Position numbers and translations under genes: made by a program. Under the pieces are notes generated by a model. It did no database searches and was not told where the DNA came from. It saw nothing but the letters and a program-made list of their open reading frames with translations. A DNA stretch of 64,000 nt from Hypericum androsaemum (Eukaryota; Streptophyta; Magnoliopsida; Malpighiales; Hypericaceae), in contig OZ023182.1 in the NCBI GenBank assembly GCA_963995505.1, positions 15,537,619-15,601,618 of the forward strand. The letters run 5' to 3'. Below, in pieces: positions 21,893-33,239 of the stretch (the stretch's first letter is position 1; each line of letters begins with the position of its first letter).

Positions 21893-23041
21893 TGTTGGAG
21901 TACAAAATTATATGCCGGATTTTGGACGAAGATGGCTGTTTCCGAGTTTGCGTGGAAAGGTCCGGACTCGTCGTTGTCTTTGAACGACCCATTGGACCGC
22001 TCAATGCACTCTGAGGTGGACGGTAGTATACCGCCCTTCAAGGCGGGCGGTAGTATACCGCCCTTCATGTGCAAGCACGGGCGGTAGTATACCGCCCTTC
22101 ATGTCAAGAACATCAACAAGAACATCAACAAGAATGTCAACAAGAACGTCAAGTGTAAGCACGGGCAGGCGGTAGTATACCGTCCTTCATGTGCAAGCAC
22201 GGGCGGTAGTATACCGCCCTTCATGTGCAAGCACGGGCGGTAGGATCCGCTTTGGAACATGAGCGGTAGGACCGGTTCGGCCTTTCTCTTGGTTGAAGGC
22301 GGAAGGAGAATTTCGTCTAGGGCTTGAGCGGAATGAGCCCGCTCGGAGGAGCTGGCGGTAAGGCCCGCTTTGGAGCCCGGCGGTAGGCCTACGAGTTTCT
22401 GCTTTGAAGGCGGTAAGGCCCGCCTTTCACTTCGTGTTCGCGGGCGGAGGATGAGGCCGGGCGGTAGGTCCGATTCCGCTTAGGGGCCCGGATGGATTCG
22501 ACGATCCCGCCTTGAGGGCCCGGGTAGAAAGCTCGTCTTGGTCCATGTAGGCGGAGGGCTTGGGCCCGTTGTGGGTTTAAGCACAACTTAGCAACGTTGA
22601 TCTCAGCCCGTTGTGGGTTTCGAGCTCTTCTTGTTGCTTGGGCGACACGACCGGCATATTCCTAATCGAAGACGAGATCTGTTCATATGATGAAGACGGT
22701 TTATATTTTCCTATTCTAAGCCGGGATAATTTGGAAACAAAATATTCACTCGGGACGGTCTTTCTTGCACGGGAAGGATGGAGCTAGGTCAAGATGTGCT
22801 ATATAAAGGGAGCTCGGACAACGGAGACGGACATCAACCAACAACACATCAAACAACAACTATCTTTACTTTTTATCTTAGCTTAGCTCGTAGCACGTAG
22901 TTCTTTTTTCTCCCTCTCCCTTAGATTGAACGTCTAAGGTTCACTCTTTTTTCACCCTCTCCGTTAGGCCGACCTTGGGACGACCACTCCGGATCCGTCC
23001 CGGGTAGTCTTGACGTTCTTGTACCCACTTTCTCCGTAACA
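21893..23041 (+). repeat. 5' LTR
   Basis: 1149 bp. U3 holds five copies of a palindromic GGCGGTAGTATACCGCC-type block with spacers containing TGTGCAAGCACGGG. TATATAAAG lies at 22800-22808, followed by a CT-rich leader. Confidence 0.92.
22800..22808 (+). promoter_or_regulatory. TATA box of the 5' LTR
   Basis: TATATAAAG about 240 bp before the LTR end, in the position expected for the start of the R region. The same box is at 26961-26969 in the 3' LTR. Confidence 0.75.
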
Positions 23042-23047
23042 TATTTT

Positions 23048-23065
23048 TGGCACGCTCGGTGGGAC
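23048..23065 (+). promoter_or_regulatory. Primer binding site
   Basis: TGGCACGCTCGGTGGGAC starts with TGG, the complement of a tRNA CCA end, 6 bp after the 5' LTR. The matching tRNA was not identified. Confidence 0.65.
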
Positions 23066-23109
23066 TAAGGAGGGCGTCTGAGAAGGCGGTCTAGCTTCGT
23101 TCGATCAAG

Positions 23110-23535
23110 ATGACCAAGAACCATGCTGCTCAAGCCAATTCCAACCCCAAGGAGGCGGCACCCTCTTCCCGGCAACTCGTTGGGAGGAGTTCATCCGACG
23201 CGGTTTCCGGCAAGGAGGCGGCACTACCCATATCTTCTCACCCACCTGTTAGGAGGAACTCATCCAACTCGGCTCACATCAAAGAGCCGGCTCTCCCTAC
23301 TATCCAGATGGATATCAGGAGGAATACCACCAGCACGGCTTCCTTTAAAGAGAAGCTCACCGCCATAGCTAGAATGCTCGATGATATCAACGCTCGACTC
23401 AATCAGATTCGACGTGATAACAAGGAGGAGATGAGATGTAGCGACAAAATTCAGATACGAGGTGACGAGTCCTATCATAGACTTTCCAATCAACCCCAAG
23501 GAGTTTGGGACGCCATGGACGAAGTACCTCAGTAA
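23110..23535 (+). CDS. Gag-leader-like ORF of the LTR element
   Basis: 141 codons beginning 45 bp after the primer-binding site. Rich in Ser, Arg, Asn and Pro, with three imperfect repeats of an RRNSSNSA--KE-ALP-type block, and a short helical segment (IARMLDDINARLNQIRR) near residues 86-101. It has the position of gag in a Gypsy-derived element but no clear capsid core. The frame closes before the second ORF starts, so the two may be separate products or split by mutation. Confidence 0.6.
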   Translation: MTKNHAAQANSNPKEAAPSSRQLVGRSSSDAVSGKEAALPISSHPPVRRNSSNSAHIKEPALPTIQMDIRRNTTSTASFKEKLTAIARMLDDINARLNQIRRDNKEEMRCSDKIQIRGDESYHRLSNQPQGVWDAMDEVPQ

Positions 23536-23703
23536 ACATCCCCCAGTCCCGATCTCGGTGAGGCACACATAGGGCCATCATCCCTTATTCAGCCTACTTC
23601 GAGGCAACCGGTATGGTCTTTACCTTATCGTGATGCCGAAAATCCAGACTTCACAAATTTACTCAGCCGACAACCATCGGTTGAGGCTGCCAATGACCCA
23701 ATC

Positions 23704-25890
23704 TTGCAAGAATCCTTTACGAGTGAGGAGATCCAAGAGGTTCCTGTGACGGCCATCGACTACCCAATGTTTCATGATGTTACTTATGTTCCGACCATCG
23801 AGCTCGATGACGATGACATCAACCAACATGAAGAGCTCAATGAGGATGATGAGCTCGATGAGGATGACGTCAATCGAGAAAAGCTCGATGAGAATGATGC
23901 GCTCAATGAGGATGATGAGCTCGATGAGGACGACGTCAATCGACAAGGAGAGCTCGATGAGGATGACATTAACCGTCAACTGGTGTTCGGATCTACCCAA
24001 CAACAAGGGACGGAAGGACAACCTCAACTCTCTCAATTTGAGGGTTTGGCTTCACATCAATGTCTCGGGGGGCAACCGGCAATCAACCCCCCCGCGAGTA
24101 CTTCCGTTGCTATGGTTGGCATCCAACGAAGTCAAAAAGAAGCGATGCCAAAGCCGACAAAGGCCAACCCTAAGACCCGGAGGGAAAGACTCGGGAAGCA
24201 GGGACGGTTGGACTCTAAGAAGGCAAGGGCTGACCCTAAGACTCGGCGGCCAAGACTCGGTAGGCAAGGACGACCGCCCGATAACGGCGTCCCAAAAGCT
24301 CAGAAGTCTTTGTATCCCAGGGGAGCTGATAGCCTAAAGAAAATAAAGGCCGACCTCAAGACCCGGTGGACAAGACTCGGGGGGCACGGAAGGCCACCTG
24401 ATAACGGTATCCCAAAGGCTCGAAACTCCTTTAGTATGAGGGGAGCCAATGGTCCCAAGAGAGGGAAGGTTGACCTTAAGACCCGAGGAGCAACACTCTG
24501 GGGGCAAGGAAGGCCACCCAATGGCGACATCCTAAAGGCTCAAAAGTCCTTTCATCTGAAGGGAGTCGGTAATCCTAGGCAAGGGAAAGCTAACCTTGAG
24601 ACCCGAGAGACAAGACTCGGGGGGCAAAGATGGACGCCCGATAGCGGCATCCCAAGGACTCAAAAGTTTTGTCCAAAGATAGCCGATGAAGCATGGAAGA
24701 TCAGTCATTCTCGTACCAAGGTGGACCTTCAAGACGAGTCCGACTCATACATGTATGCCTTCAACCGGCTTGGAGATAAGAGGGTTATTCTTGAGCCACC
24801 AACACAAGATGCCCTCACTAAGACTCAGAGGCGTCGCCTTGAGAGGAAGGTCCAGAAGCGGAAGCAAGTAGTCAAAGACCTTGAAAGACAGCTTGCAGGG
24901 CAAAGGGTCAAGTTGGAGGAGCAAAACGCCCTGCTAGCTCGTCCGCAAGTTAGACACCTACCAAACTGTACTCAAGACCAGGCCAGGGAGATCGAAGCTT
25001 CTAAGGCAAAGAAGTACATCAAGGAGGTTCGACCAAAGCCACCCGCTGACCGACACAAGAAGTTGATCCGCAAGTGGGTACCCAAGGTACAAACTGATGT
25101 CCATATGAGAGAAGGTCGCCCTCAAGAGGATGAGAAGGAGATCAACCAGAAAGAAAAAGATGTCTCGGTCACTCTTGAGATTGGTTATGTAAAGTTTGGA
25201 GACTTCTCAGACAAGGTGTCGATCAATAAGGCGTTCACCCTACCGGCCATCTTTAGGCCAAAACTCAACCAACCTAGCCATCTGGAGAGGGACGAGAGTC
25301 AGGAAGATACACCTTATCCTCACATAGCAAAGATGTCCTCTATCACTCCCATGGTGAAAGCCTCTAATAGCGATGTCACCATTATGAGGCCAACCCAAAG
25401 AATGGGCGAATGCAAGAAACCTCTTTGCATCACGGTTCACATCCTTGGGGAGTTGATCAAGAGAGTACCCGTGGATGGCATGGGTGTGGCGAACACCTTT
25501 CTTCAGTTGCTCCTCAGGGATCACAATAAGGAAAAAGAGGATGACAGCCCGGCTAGCATGGTCATGACCAACTTTGACGGAAAAGAGCGAGACTTGATCC
25601 GCTCCGGTCCGGTAATTCCATCTTCCATCCACCAATGTCTAATCTGGTGGGAGTCATATGGGAAGGTGGAGATTATGACGGCTGACGTATGTCCATTCAA
25701 CCTGGCAATATGCTACATAGAGGTGGCCTTCAATGACGGGACCACAATACCAATAAGGGTGGTTTGGAGCAACGTAGATGGTTGGTCTGCATGGTGTGCG
25801 AGTTCGGTCAAGCGGGATGTCCTTTCAATCCAACGACCGATCGATGCCACACTCGAGGGGCAAGTAGTCCCCCTTACTTATGGGGAATAA
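23704..25890 (+). CDS. Repeat-rich gag-pro-like ORF of the LTR element, no RT
   Basis: 728 codons. An acidic tract of ELDEDDVNR-type repeats (about residues 35-95) is followed by four to five units of a roughly 40-residue repeat around KTR--RLGGQGRPPDNGIPKA (about 150-320), a coiled-coil-prone basic region (RRRLERKVQKRKQVVKDLER), and a C-terminal part resembling plant retroelement protease regions: VDGMGVAN at the place of the VDGGA-VN active site and later SSIHQCLIWWESYGKVE. Much of the protease core appears missing between them. The start is the first ATG of the frame and may not be the true one. No RT or integrase follows. Confidence 0.65.
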   Translation: MQESFTSEEIQEVPVTAIDYPMFHDVTYVPTIELDDDDINQHEELNEDDELDEDDVNREKLDENDALNEDDELDEDDVNRQGELDEDDINRQLVFGSTQQQGTEGQPQLSQFEGLASHQCLGGQPAINPPASTSVAMVGIQRSQKEAMPKPTKANPKTRRERLGKQGRLDSKKARADPKTRRPRLGRQGRPPDNGVPKAQKSLYPRGADSLKKIKADLKTRWTRLGGHGRPPDNGIPKARNSFSMRGANGPKRGKVDLKTRGATLWGQGRPPNGDILKAQKSFHLKGVGNPRQGKANLETRETRLGGQRWTPDSGIPRTQKFCPKIADEAWKISHSRTKVDLQDESDSYMYAFNRLGDKRVILEPPTQDALTKTQRRRLERKVQKRKQVVKDLERQLAGQRVKLEEQNALLARPQVRHLPNCTQDQAREIEASKAKKYIKEVRPKPPADRHKKLIRKWVPKVQTDVHMREGRPQEDEKEINQKEKDVSVTLEIGYVKFGDFSDKVSINKAFTLPAIFRPKLNQPSHLERDESQEDTPYPHIAKMSSITPMVKASNSDVTIMRPTQRMGECKKPLCITVHILGELIKRVPVDGMGVANTFLQLLLRDHNKEKEDDSPASMVMTNFDGKERDLIRSGPVIPSSIHQCLIWWESYGKVEIMTADVCPFNLAICYIEVAFNDGTTIPIRVVWSNVDGWSAWCASSVKRDVLSIQRPIDATLEGQVVPLTYGE

Positions 25891-26074
25891 AGCAATAGGC
25901 AAGGTGACAAGGCGATTGGAGATTTGCACCTTGTCACCCTATAAGTCGGCCGGGTAGACGGCCTAGATCTCTTCAAGCTGCTCGTCTTCATTCTAACTTA
26001 GCTTATGGATGCCAACCAGAGATGAAGGACCACGTTAACGCTTCTCACCTGATCGTACCGAAGCATTAACGTGC

Positions 26075-26080
26075 GGGGGG
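26075..26080 (+). promoter_or_regulatory. Polypurine tract
   Basis: A run of six G just upstream of the 3' LTR (GCGGGGGGCAT then TGTTGG). It is short for a polypurine tract but correctly placed for plus-strand priming. Confidence 0.5.
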
Positions 26081-26083
26081 CAT

Positions 26084-27202
26084 TGTTGGAGTACAAAATT
26101 ATATGCCGGATTTTGGACGAAGATGGTTGTTTCCGGGTTTGCGTGGAAAGGTCCGGACTCGTCGTTGTCTTTGAACGACCCATTGGACCGCTCAATGCAC
26201 TCTGAGGTGGACGGTAGTATACTGCCCTTCAAGGCGGGCGGTAGTATACCGCCCTTCATGTGCAAGCACGGGCGGTATCTTGACATCAACAAGAACGTCA
26301 ACAAAAACGTCAAGTGCAAGCACGGGCGGGCGGTAGTATACCGCCCTTCATGTGCAAGCACGGGCGGTAGTATACCGCCCTTCATGTGCAAGCACGGGCA
26401 GTAGGATCCGCTTTGGAACATGAGCGGTAGGACCGGTTCGGCCTTTCTCTTGGTTTAAGGCGGAAGGAGAATTTCGTCTAGGGCTTGAGCGGAATGAGCC
26501 CGCTCGGAGGAGCTGGCGGTAAGGCCCGCTTTGGAGCCCGGCGGTAGGCCTACGAGTTTCTGCTTTGAAGGCGGTAAGGCCCGCCTTTCACTTCGTGTTC
26601 GCGGGCGGAGGATGAGGCTGGGCGGTAGGTCCGATTCCGCTTAAGGGCCCGGATGGATTTGACGATCCCGCCTTGGGGGCCCGGGTAGAAAGCTCGTCTT
26701 GGTCCATGTAGGCGGAGGGCTTGGGCCCGTTGTGGGTTTAAGCACAACTTAGCAACGTTGATCTCAGCCCGTTGTGGGTTTCGAGCTCTTCTTGTTGCTT
26801 GGGCGACACGACCGGCATATTCCTAATCGAAGACGAGATCTGTTCATATGAGGAAGACGGTTTGTATTTTCCTATTCTAAGCCGGGATAATTTGGAAACG
26901 AAATATTCACTCGGGACGGTCTTTCTTGCACGGGAAGGATGGAGCTAGGTCAAGATGTGCTATATAAAGGGAGCTCGGACAACGGAGACGGACATCAACC
27001 AACAACACATCAAACAACAACTATCTTTACTTTTTATCTTAGCTTAGCTCGTAGCCCGTAGTTCTTTTTTCTCCCTCTCCCTTAGATTGAACGTCTAAGG
27101 TTCACTCTTTTTTCACCCTCTCCGTTAGGCCAACTTTGGGATGACCACTCCGGATCCGTCTCGGGTAGTCTTGACGTTCTTGTACCCACTTTCTCCGCAA
27201 CA
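26084..27202 (+). repeat. 3' LTR
   Basis: 1119 bp, nearly the same as the 5' LTR. It is shorter mainly because it has one palindromic unit fewer and a rearranged CATCAACAAGAA spacer. It ends CCGCAACA before the duplication GTTGC. Confidence 0.92.
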
Positions 27203-27492
27203 GTTGCGGTCGAGCCGTGTGTTACGTTCTTGATCGAGTAGTGATACGCTCAAACCCGTCCTTGAGATATCCTAGAGAGTTAGGTGTTGCATCGTGCCTC
27301 TTTTGATCTAATTTTAATTTTAATTTTATCCAGGTAGTTTCTATGTCGATCTGTCATATTCTTTTATTTTATTTCCGCTTCCACTACGCTATGTCAGGAA
27401 ATTGCAGTGGGTGAGCTTTATATCATAACAAAATCGTGTTAGGACATGTTGTCATTCATCCGGCCTGAAAATTTCCAGGCTACACGTTTTTT

Positions 27493-27705
27493 TCAGTTGG
27501 CATTAGGTGAAGTTCTGTTTGGTTGACCCTTTTGAGTTGCGATTGCAGCATCCGAAGCCCGTTTTTCCTCGAATTCGCTAATCTTCTCATCACCTGCTTC
27601 AATTTCTTTGGCCAGGTTACGTATTTCAGTTTCGTCGTCCGCAATCTTAGGTTTAATTGGGTTGTTTTGAGCGATCATCGAGCGAGTACCTAGCAACGAG
27701 GTCAC
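27493..27705 (-). pseudogene. Internal fragment of a DUF724-type gene
   Basis: Minus-strand residues PKIADDETE, KEIEAGDEKISEFEEKRASD match the coiled coil of the DUF724 gene at 10372-15288 (KIADNKAKK, EGIEAADKKIKELQEKRASD). Neither the upstream nor the downstream parts of the gene are here, and flanking sequence takes over at both ends. It is a remnant of a second, more diverged copy. Confidence 0.7.
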
Positions 27706-30487
27706 TCGGATAGCATTTCATTCACGAACAAAAGAAGCGGAAGTCGAGCTCTATGTGCTTCGATCGGCTTGGCTACGTGAAGACCAAAGCACGGAATCGT
27801 CGTAATTGCTGGAAACTTGGGAGGCCAAATTATTGGTGTCTAGCTCTGCCAGAGCAATATAGAGTCGATAGAATGGGAGACCGAAAATACTGTTGAGTTG
27901 CGACGAGGTCTGGATCAAGACTATGTGCGTCCACTTGGTTACTGCATCCTCTAGAGAAGTTAAACGCTATAATGATTTTAATATAATGAAGTACCGTTAA
28001 TTCTAAAAAAGATTGTTGGCATCCTTTTCTTTTGGTAATATGATTTCTGGCTTCCTAGGAAATCCATTAATGGCCCTGACCAATAAAGAAGTCCATTAGT
28101 GGCGGCCCGTCGCTGTTGTTTGTGTTGGGAAAACGACTATTGGGCCCTTCTGCCTGGCTTTGAATGCTTCCTTTTCGAAGCAAAAAAAAAACATTTAACT
28201 TCTCTCTTTGGTTTACCGTGTCAGTGTTGTTTCTTCCTAGAAAAATCGATTGTCCTGGGTCAAGGTTATCCGCCCACGTAATCACGATATACTTACTATT
28301 AAGTGCGACTTATGAAAGGTTATATATGAAGGAACATGATTACGATAATATTATGTTTGAATTTTCATATCCAATTCAAAATCTTAAAATAATGGATTGG
28401 TGAATTTTTTACACTTATAAACTTGTCTCACACTCGTGTTTTAACCGATGTAGAATTCTCAACAGTGTTCGACTGTGGACCTTATTTTAGGTTTTTTTTA
28501 ATGATACATTTTACACTTGTCAAATTTGAATCAATTAGTGATGTGATTTCGATAACGTTTGCCATATTAACTTTATTGATGTTTACAGGTTTAAATCCAG
28601 ATCCAATGAACTAAAGCAAACCACAACCATTATCATTATGTACGGGGAAAGTTTTGCCCAAATGGAAAGCCAATGTCGGAAAATGTGCTCCGTCCAAATC
28701 TAATGGTCTCCTCGGACGGAGAAATTGTTGGTGGCTGCCGGGTCGTTGTTTGTTCATTGACTTTAGACTCGAATTGGAAAACTTTACCAACAATTGTGGT
28801 TGTCGCGTTACTTGACACGTGTCTTCGTTTCCACGCTTTGATGGTTCTTGTGAATTGGACCATGTTCCGGGTGATCTGTGATCGTTAGACTTGATTAATT
28901 TAGAATAATTAATTAATTTAAGTATTTTTTAATATTGCTAGGTTTTTCTTTAGTCCACCTATCTAAGGGAACTTGGACTTCCCCGATGTTGTAAACTTTA
29001 TATCTGGCCACTCGAATTTCTTCTGAATATCGATTGAGGGTTTCGATCATCCCAAAGAGTGATTTATTCTCCGATAAAGTTTCTTTTCCTGGTCACTAAA
29101 AGTATACTCTTAACTTTAACTTTTGAATTTTCTAAGATGAAAAAAAATGTTTAACTTCACCGACAGTTTAACCGGTAATTTAATCGCAACAGATGCTTTT
29201 TAAATCATAATTGTAAAAATGGATCTCCAGTTAAGTTACGACTTTTCTTCCACCAAAAAAGTTGCGATTTTTCAAATTTGTAATCTGACAATTATTTTAA
29301 CCGCAACCCATGATTTTGTAATTATGGCCAAGTCTAATTATAGCCCTTGTTAACTAAACCTTATCCCATGTCCAGAAATTGAGAATCAAGATTACCAACT
29401 TTAATGAACTTGTGACATTGGGGACCAATGTGTTTATCAATGTAAAAATATTGTCGGGATACATATATTTTTCTGTTCATTTTGGCATTTCTTGTATTTA
29501 ATGATGGCACCTTGGAAACATTGTATCACTTGAACAAAATGACGTTGGTGGGGTTGGATTCAATGGGGATAAAACTTATTCCTATTGAAATGGATTAAGG
29601 TTTTGGACTTCCAGACACGGTTTTTGATGACTGTTAGATCTGTAGACACAATTTTTAATGAAATCTGATGGTTCAAATGAAATCCCTTCTGTAGGAACAA
29701 CTTTTATATTGTCCCTACTTAATCTAAAACCATGTTGGTGGGTCTCAATAAATTTACTAAGCATCCGTAAATAAGCAAACATTATTAGTTCCCTTCCATA
29801 TAATATTCCATGCTAACGAGAGTTGTTGTAAGTAGTACTTAATAATTCTATCGCTAGTGCACTTATTCATATTTGGTGTAATTTTTTGATGGGTAATAAA
29901 ATTTTACGTATCAAAAAAATATTCCAAATAGCAAGCAACTTTAATTCACTTAATAAGATCTTACGTTCGAATTTTACGAATATACAAAAATATCAGCATG
30001 CAAAACAAGTTTCGGTTAGTTGTTTAGAGATTAAAAAATTTTCATGACAATTTCCGTTCCTTGTACCCGACTAGATGCATCACGGCAAGAGAACGTCGCT
30101 TGTTGTACGATATGGACCGGTTGTCCGCTGTTATAGCACTAAAAGAATCGATTGTTGCTTAACAAACAAAAAAAAGTTTGTTGTTAAACCATCAAATCCA
30201 TGTCAAGACAAGTCCAGAAATTAAGAACGTGTTGTGCCCGGCAACTGGCCTCAAAGAGTCGTCCAGGAATTAATAGTGCAACGAATTCTTGTTCTTCCTT
30301 TGTCGTTTTCAAACAAATACTATCCGAACATGTACTTGTACTGATTAATTTATATTCGACTTAGATAAAAAATTTAAATGATGATAAAACTCTTTCAACT
30401 AATATTTCATGTCTTATCAATTATCAAATATAAAAATTTTGATTAAATTAAAATAATTATATTACTAAATGATCTAAGTGATTATTG
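27706..30487. other. Intergenic stretch, no gene recognised
   Basis: Mostly AT-rich, with a more mixed part at 28600-28880 whose short frames on both strands show no family signature. A segment near 28075-28100 resembles 6360-6390 (AATAAAGAAGTCCA), another sign that pieces of the DUF724 neighbourhood were copied. The 8-bp duplication of the next element starts at 30480. Confidence 0.4.
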
Positions 30488-30762
30488 GGGTTTTTCCCAA
30501 AAATGGTGTTACAGTACAACTTTATCCCCAAAATGGTGTTACTATTGAAAAAATCCCGGATATGGTGTTTATCTCTCCTCAGATCGAAATTTTTTTTCGA
30601 CTTGGGACCAAAATCGAAAAAAAATTTCGACCCGGGACCAAATAGTGAAATTTTTTGAAAATTTTGTACTGTAGCATTTTTGAATAGAAATCTAAAAAAC
30701 TCGAAAAATGGGTCTTAGATTCTTCTATTTTTGCAAATTTTGGTACTGTATTACCATTAGTT

Positions 30763-32004
30763 AGACCTGACCACGGTTCGAATTTGGACGAATTCGAATC
30801 GAATTTATTCGAATTCGAATTCATCAAAACATTAAACCGTATTCAATTCTTCACAAGACGAATCGAATACGAATTATGAATTTTCGAATTAGAATCGAAT
30901 TAGAATCGAATTATAATCGAATTATAATCGAATTCGAATTCGAATTAATTCCAACGATGTTGAACATCTTGTGGAAAATGTTTTGGTTTCATGTTGTTTA
31001 ATTTGCAAAAAAATTTCTAATCTTTTAGCAATTTTGGGCGAGCCCATAATAAATTAAGTGCTTGTTTAATTGGTCCTAATGTAGAGTCTAAAGCTTTAAT
31101 TCCATATTGGGTACAAAGATTAAATATATGACATGCACATCTAATATGAAAAAAATTTCTTCCGAATCGTGTACAAAAAATTTCTAAATCTTTAACCATA
31201 ACATTATTAGAACTTGCATTATCTAGAGAAATTGAAAATATTTTTTGAACTAGATTATATTCTTGTAAAATAATATGCAATATTTTATAACAATTATTCC
31301 CACTATGACTATCATCAAAAACTCTATATGCAATTATTCTTTTTTGTATATTCCATTCATTATCAATCCAATGACATGTAACACCAAAATATGAATGTGT
31401 TTGCCAATGATCACTCCATATATCATAATAAGAGAAGTAGCTCCAATTAGTAAACTTGAGGGAGAATTTATATAGCTCAAATTTTCAATAAGAGAAGTAG
31501 AGAATTGAGATTGGAATGTGTAAAATTTGAAGAATAAGAGGTGGTATTTATAGAGTTGGGAAGAAATTCTGAATTTATAAAAAAAAATTTTAAAAGTACC
31601 AACAGTAAAAAAACGGTAACCTAGGGATTAAAACGGTAACAAAAAAATGGTAAGAAAAAAAATGGTAATTTGCCCTTGAAATTTAAATTTCCCCCTTCCC
31701 TTTTAATTCCCCCCCCCCCCCCCCCCCCTCCCTTTTTTTTAATTCCCTCCCCCCCTTTTTTTAAAAATTCCCCCCCCCCCCCCCCTGGAATTCGAATTCA
31801 AATTCGAATTCCATACGAATCGAATTCGAATTACGAATTCGAATTGAATTCGCCGGTTTGACGAATTACAAAAAACTTGAACCGTATTCAATTCTTATCA
31901 TGACGAATTCGAATCGAATTTTTTGACGAATCGAATTATTGTCGAATCGAATCGAATTTTTTACGAATCGAATCACGAATCGGATTCAATTCATGGCCAG
32001 GTCT
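30763..32004 (-). mobile_element. Nested hAT remnant
   Basis: The element begins AGACCTGACCA and ends TGGCCAGGTCT, inverted copies. The flanking ACCATTAGTT is the same on both sides (30753-30762 and 32005-32014), which fits an 8-bp hAT duplication plus two chance bases. Subterminal zones are packed with GAATTCGAAT-type repeats. The interior has a transposase fragment on the minus strand and a C-rich tract at about 31700-31785. Confidence 0.8.
31017..31440 (-). pseudogene. hAT transposase fragment (RICESLEEPER type)
   Basis: The minus strand reads WSDHWQTHSYFGVTCHWID, NEWNIQKRIIAY, then FSISLDNASSNN and FHIRCACHIFNLCTQYGIKA. These are successive motifs of the RNase H-like catalytic region of plant hAT transposases, with DNASSNN containing a catalytic aspartate and CACHIFNL the conserved Cys/His block. 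The last part is open from an ATG at 31280; an earlier piece runs from about 31440. The N-terminal BED finger and the C-terminal dimerisation domain are missing. Confidence 0.8.
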
Positions 32005-33239
32005 ACCATTAGTTTTGTTAAAATAATGAAAAATCTAAAAAAACTCGAAAAATTGGTCTTAGATTCTTTTTCTATTTTTCAAAATTTTCGTACTATAGCA
32101 CCGTTATTTTTTTTTAAATAATGAACAATCTTAAAAAACTTCAAAAATGGGTCTTACATTCTTCAAAATTTGTACGGTAGCACCATTAATTTTGTTAAAA
32201 TAATAAAAAATCTAAAAAACTCAAAAAATGGGTCTTAGATTTAAGACCAATTTTCGAGTTTTTTAGATTTTTTATCATCTTAACAAAAAAAATGTTGTTA
32301 CAGTGTACTTATATCATCTTTGTACGTTTTTTTCCATTGTCGTTGCTACCGTACCCGTTTAGTATTGCCACAGGTCGAAATTTTTTTTCGATTTTGGTCC
32401 CAGGTCGAAATTTTTTTTCGATTTTGGTCCCAGGTCGAAAAATTCTTTCGACTACGGAAGTCAAAAAAAAATTTTGGTTTGGTCCCAGGTCGAAAAAAAA
32501 ATTTCGACCTACGCTCCCTAGGTCGAAAATTTTTTTCGACCTGAGAAAGGAACACCATTTTGGGAATTTTGTAAACAGTAACACCATATTGGTAAATAAA
32601 CTTGAATAGTAACACCATATTGGGCAAAAACCCGATTATTGTTCGGTTCTTCTGTTGTCCGTATTGTTTATTAATTTGAGGAATTATGAAATCCAATCTT
32701 GTCATAGGTTTTTCATTTTCAACCAAACATCATATAACATGACCAAGTCAAACATGGCGGTCAGGTGTCGAATTGTAATTTATAAAACTCGGATAACGTT
32801 TTGCATCAACTAGTCCGAAATTGCATATCTGAATTCATCATGTTATGTTTTGTATTGGACTGAACCAATAACATTTTATTTTCGGATAACATCAGCATTT
32901 CCTTCCACCCTTTCCAATAACAATAATCCCACAACCCACAAAACCTTAATTTCCATTTTTTAAAAGATCCTTAATTTCCAATTCATGTTGTGTCTATGTT
33001 GTGGGAAAAGTGGTACAAGAACGCAAGACTTCCCGAGATGGTCCGGGGTGATCATCCCAAGGTCGGTCCAACGGAATGGGTGAAAAAAGTTCTACGAACC
33101 TTAGACGTTCGGTCTAAGGGAGAGGGGGAAAAAAGAGCTATGCTACGGAAAGGAAAATGGTACAAGTAAAAGTAAAGTAGTTGGTTGTGTGGTTGATTGA
33201 TGATCCTTTGGTCTCGTGCCCGGGTCCTCCTTATATAGA

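Larger units (their letters stand above)
21893..27202 (+). mobile_element. Non-autonomous LTR retrotransposon (Gypsy-derived), complete structure without RT
   Basis: Two very similar LTRs (21893-23041 and 26084-27202) begin TGTTGG and end ACA, and the 5-bp GTTGC flanks the whole element (21888-21892 and 27203-27207). A primer-binding-type TGGCACGCTCGGTGGGAC follows the left LTR by 6 bp, and a short G-rich purine tract precedes the right one. Between them lie a gag-like frame and a longer frame with protease-like sequence, but no reverse transcriptase, RNase H or integrase. The few LTR differences, seen by eye, suggest recent insertion. It would need enzymes from a related autonomous element. 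Confidence 0.93.
30488..32633. mobile_element. Inverted-repeat (foldback-like) element with 8-bp duplication, host to a nested hAT
   Basis: Both ends carry inverted GGGTTTTTCCCAA / GGGTTTTTGCCCAA starts, then repeated ATGGTGTTACT blocks spaced about 40 bp apart. GATTATTG flanks the element (30480-30487 and 32634-32641). Inside are several palindromic GGTCGAAATTTTTTTTCGA-type blocks, in tandem at about 32373-32445, and repeated ATTTTGTTAAAATAAT-type segments. There is no coding region of its own. A hAT remnant is inserted at 30763-32004. Confidence 0.75.

Noticed and set aside
23784..24337. Other-frame open stretches over the acidic repeats of the LTR element (serine-rich minus, methionine-rich plus)
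   Set aside because: Artefacts of GATGAG-type repeats that are open in several frames; the 728-codon frame is the continuous one.
31700..31790. Poly-C tracts suggesting an assembly gap or G-quadruplex
   Set aside because: They could be real, but long homopolymers are prone to sequencing error, so no function is claimed.
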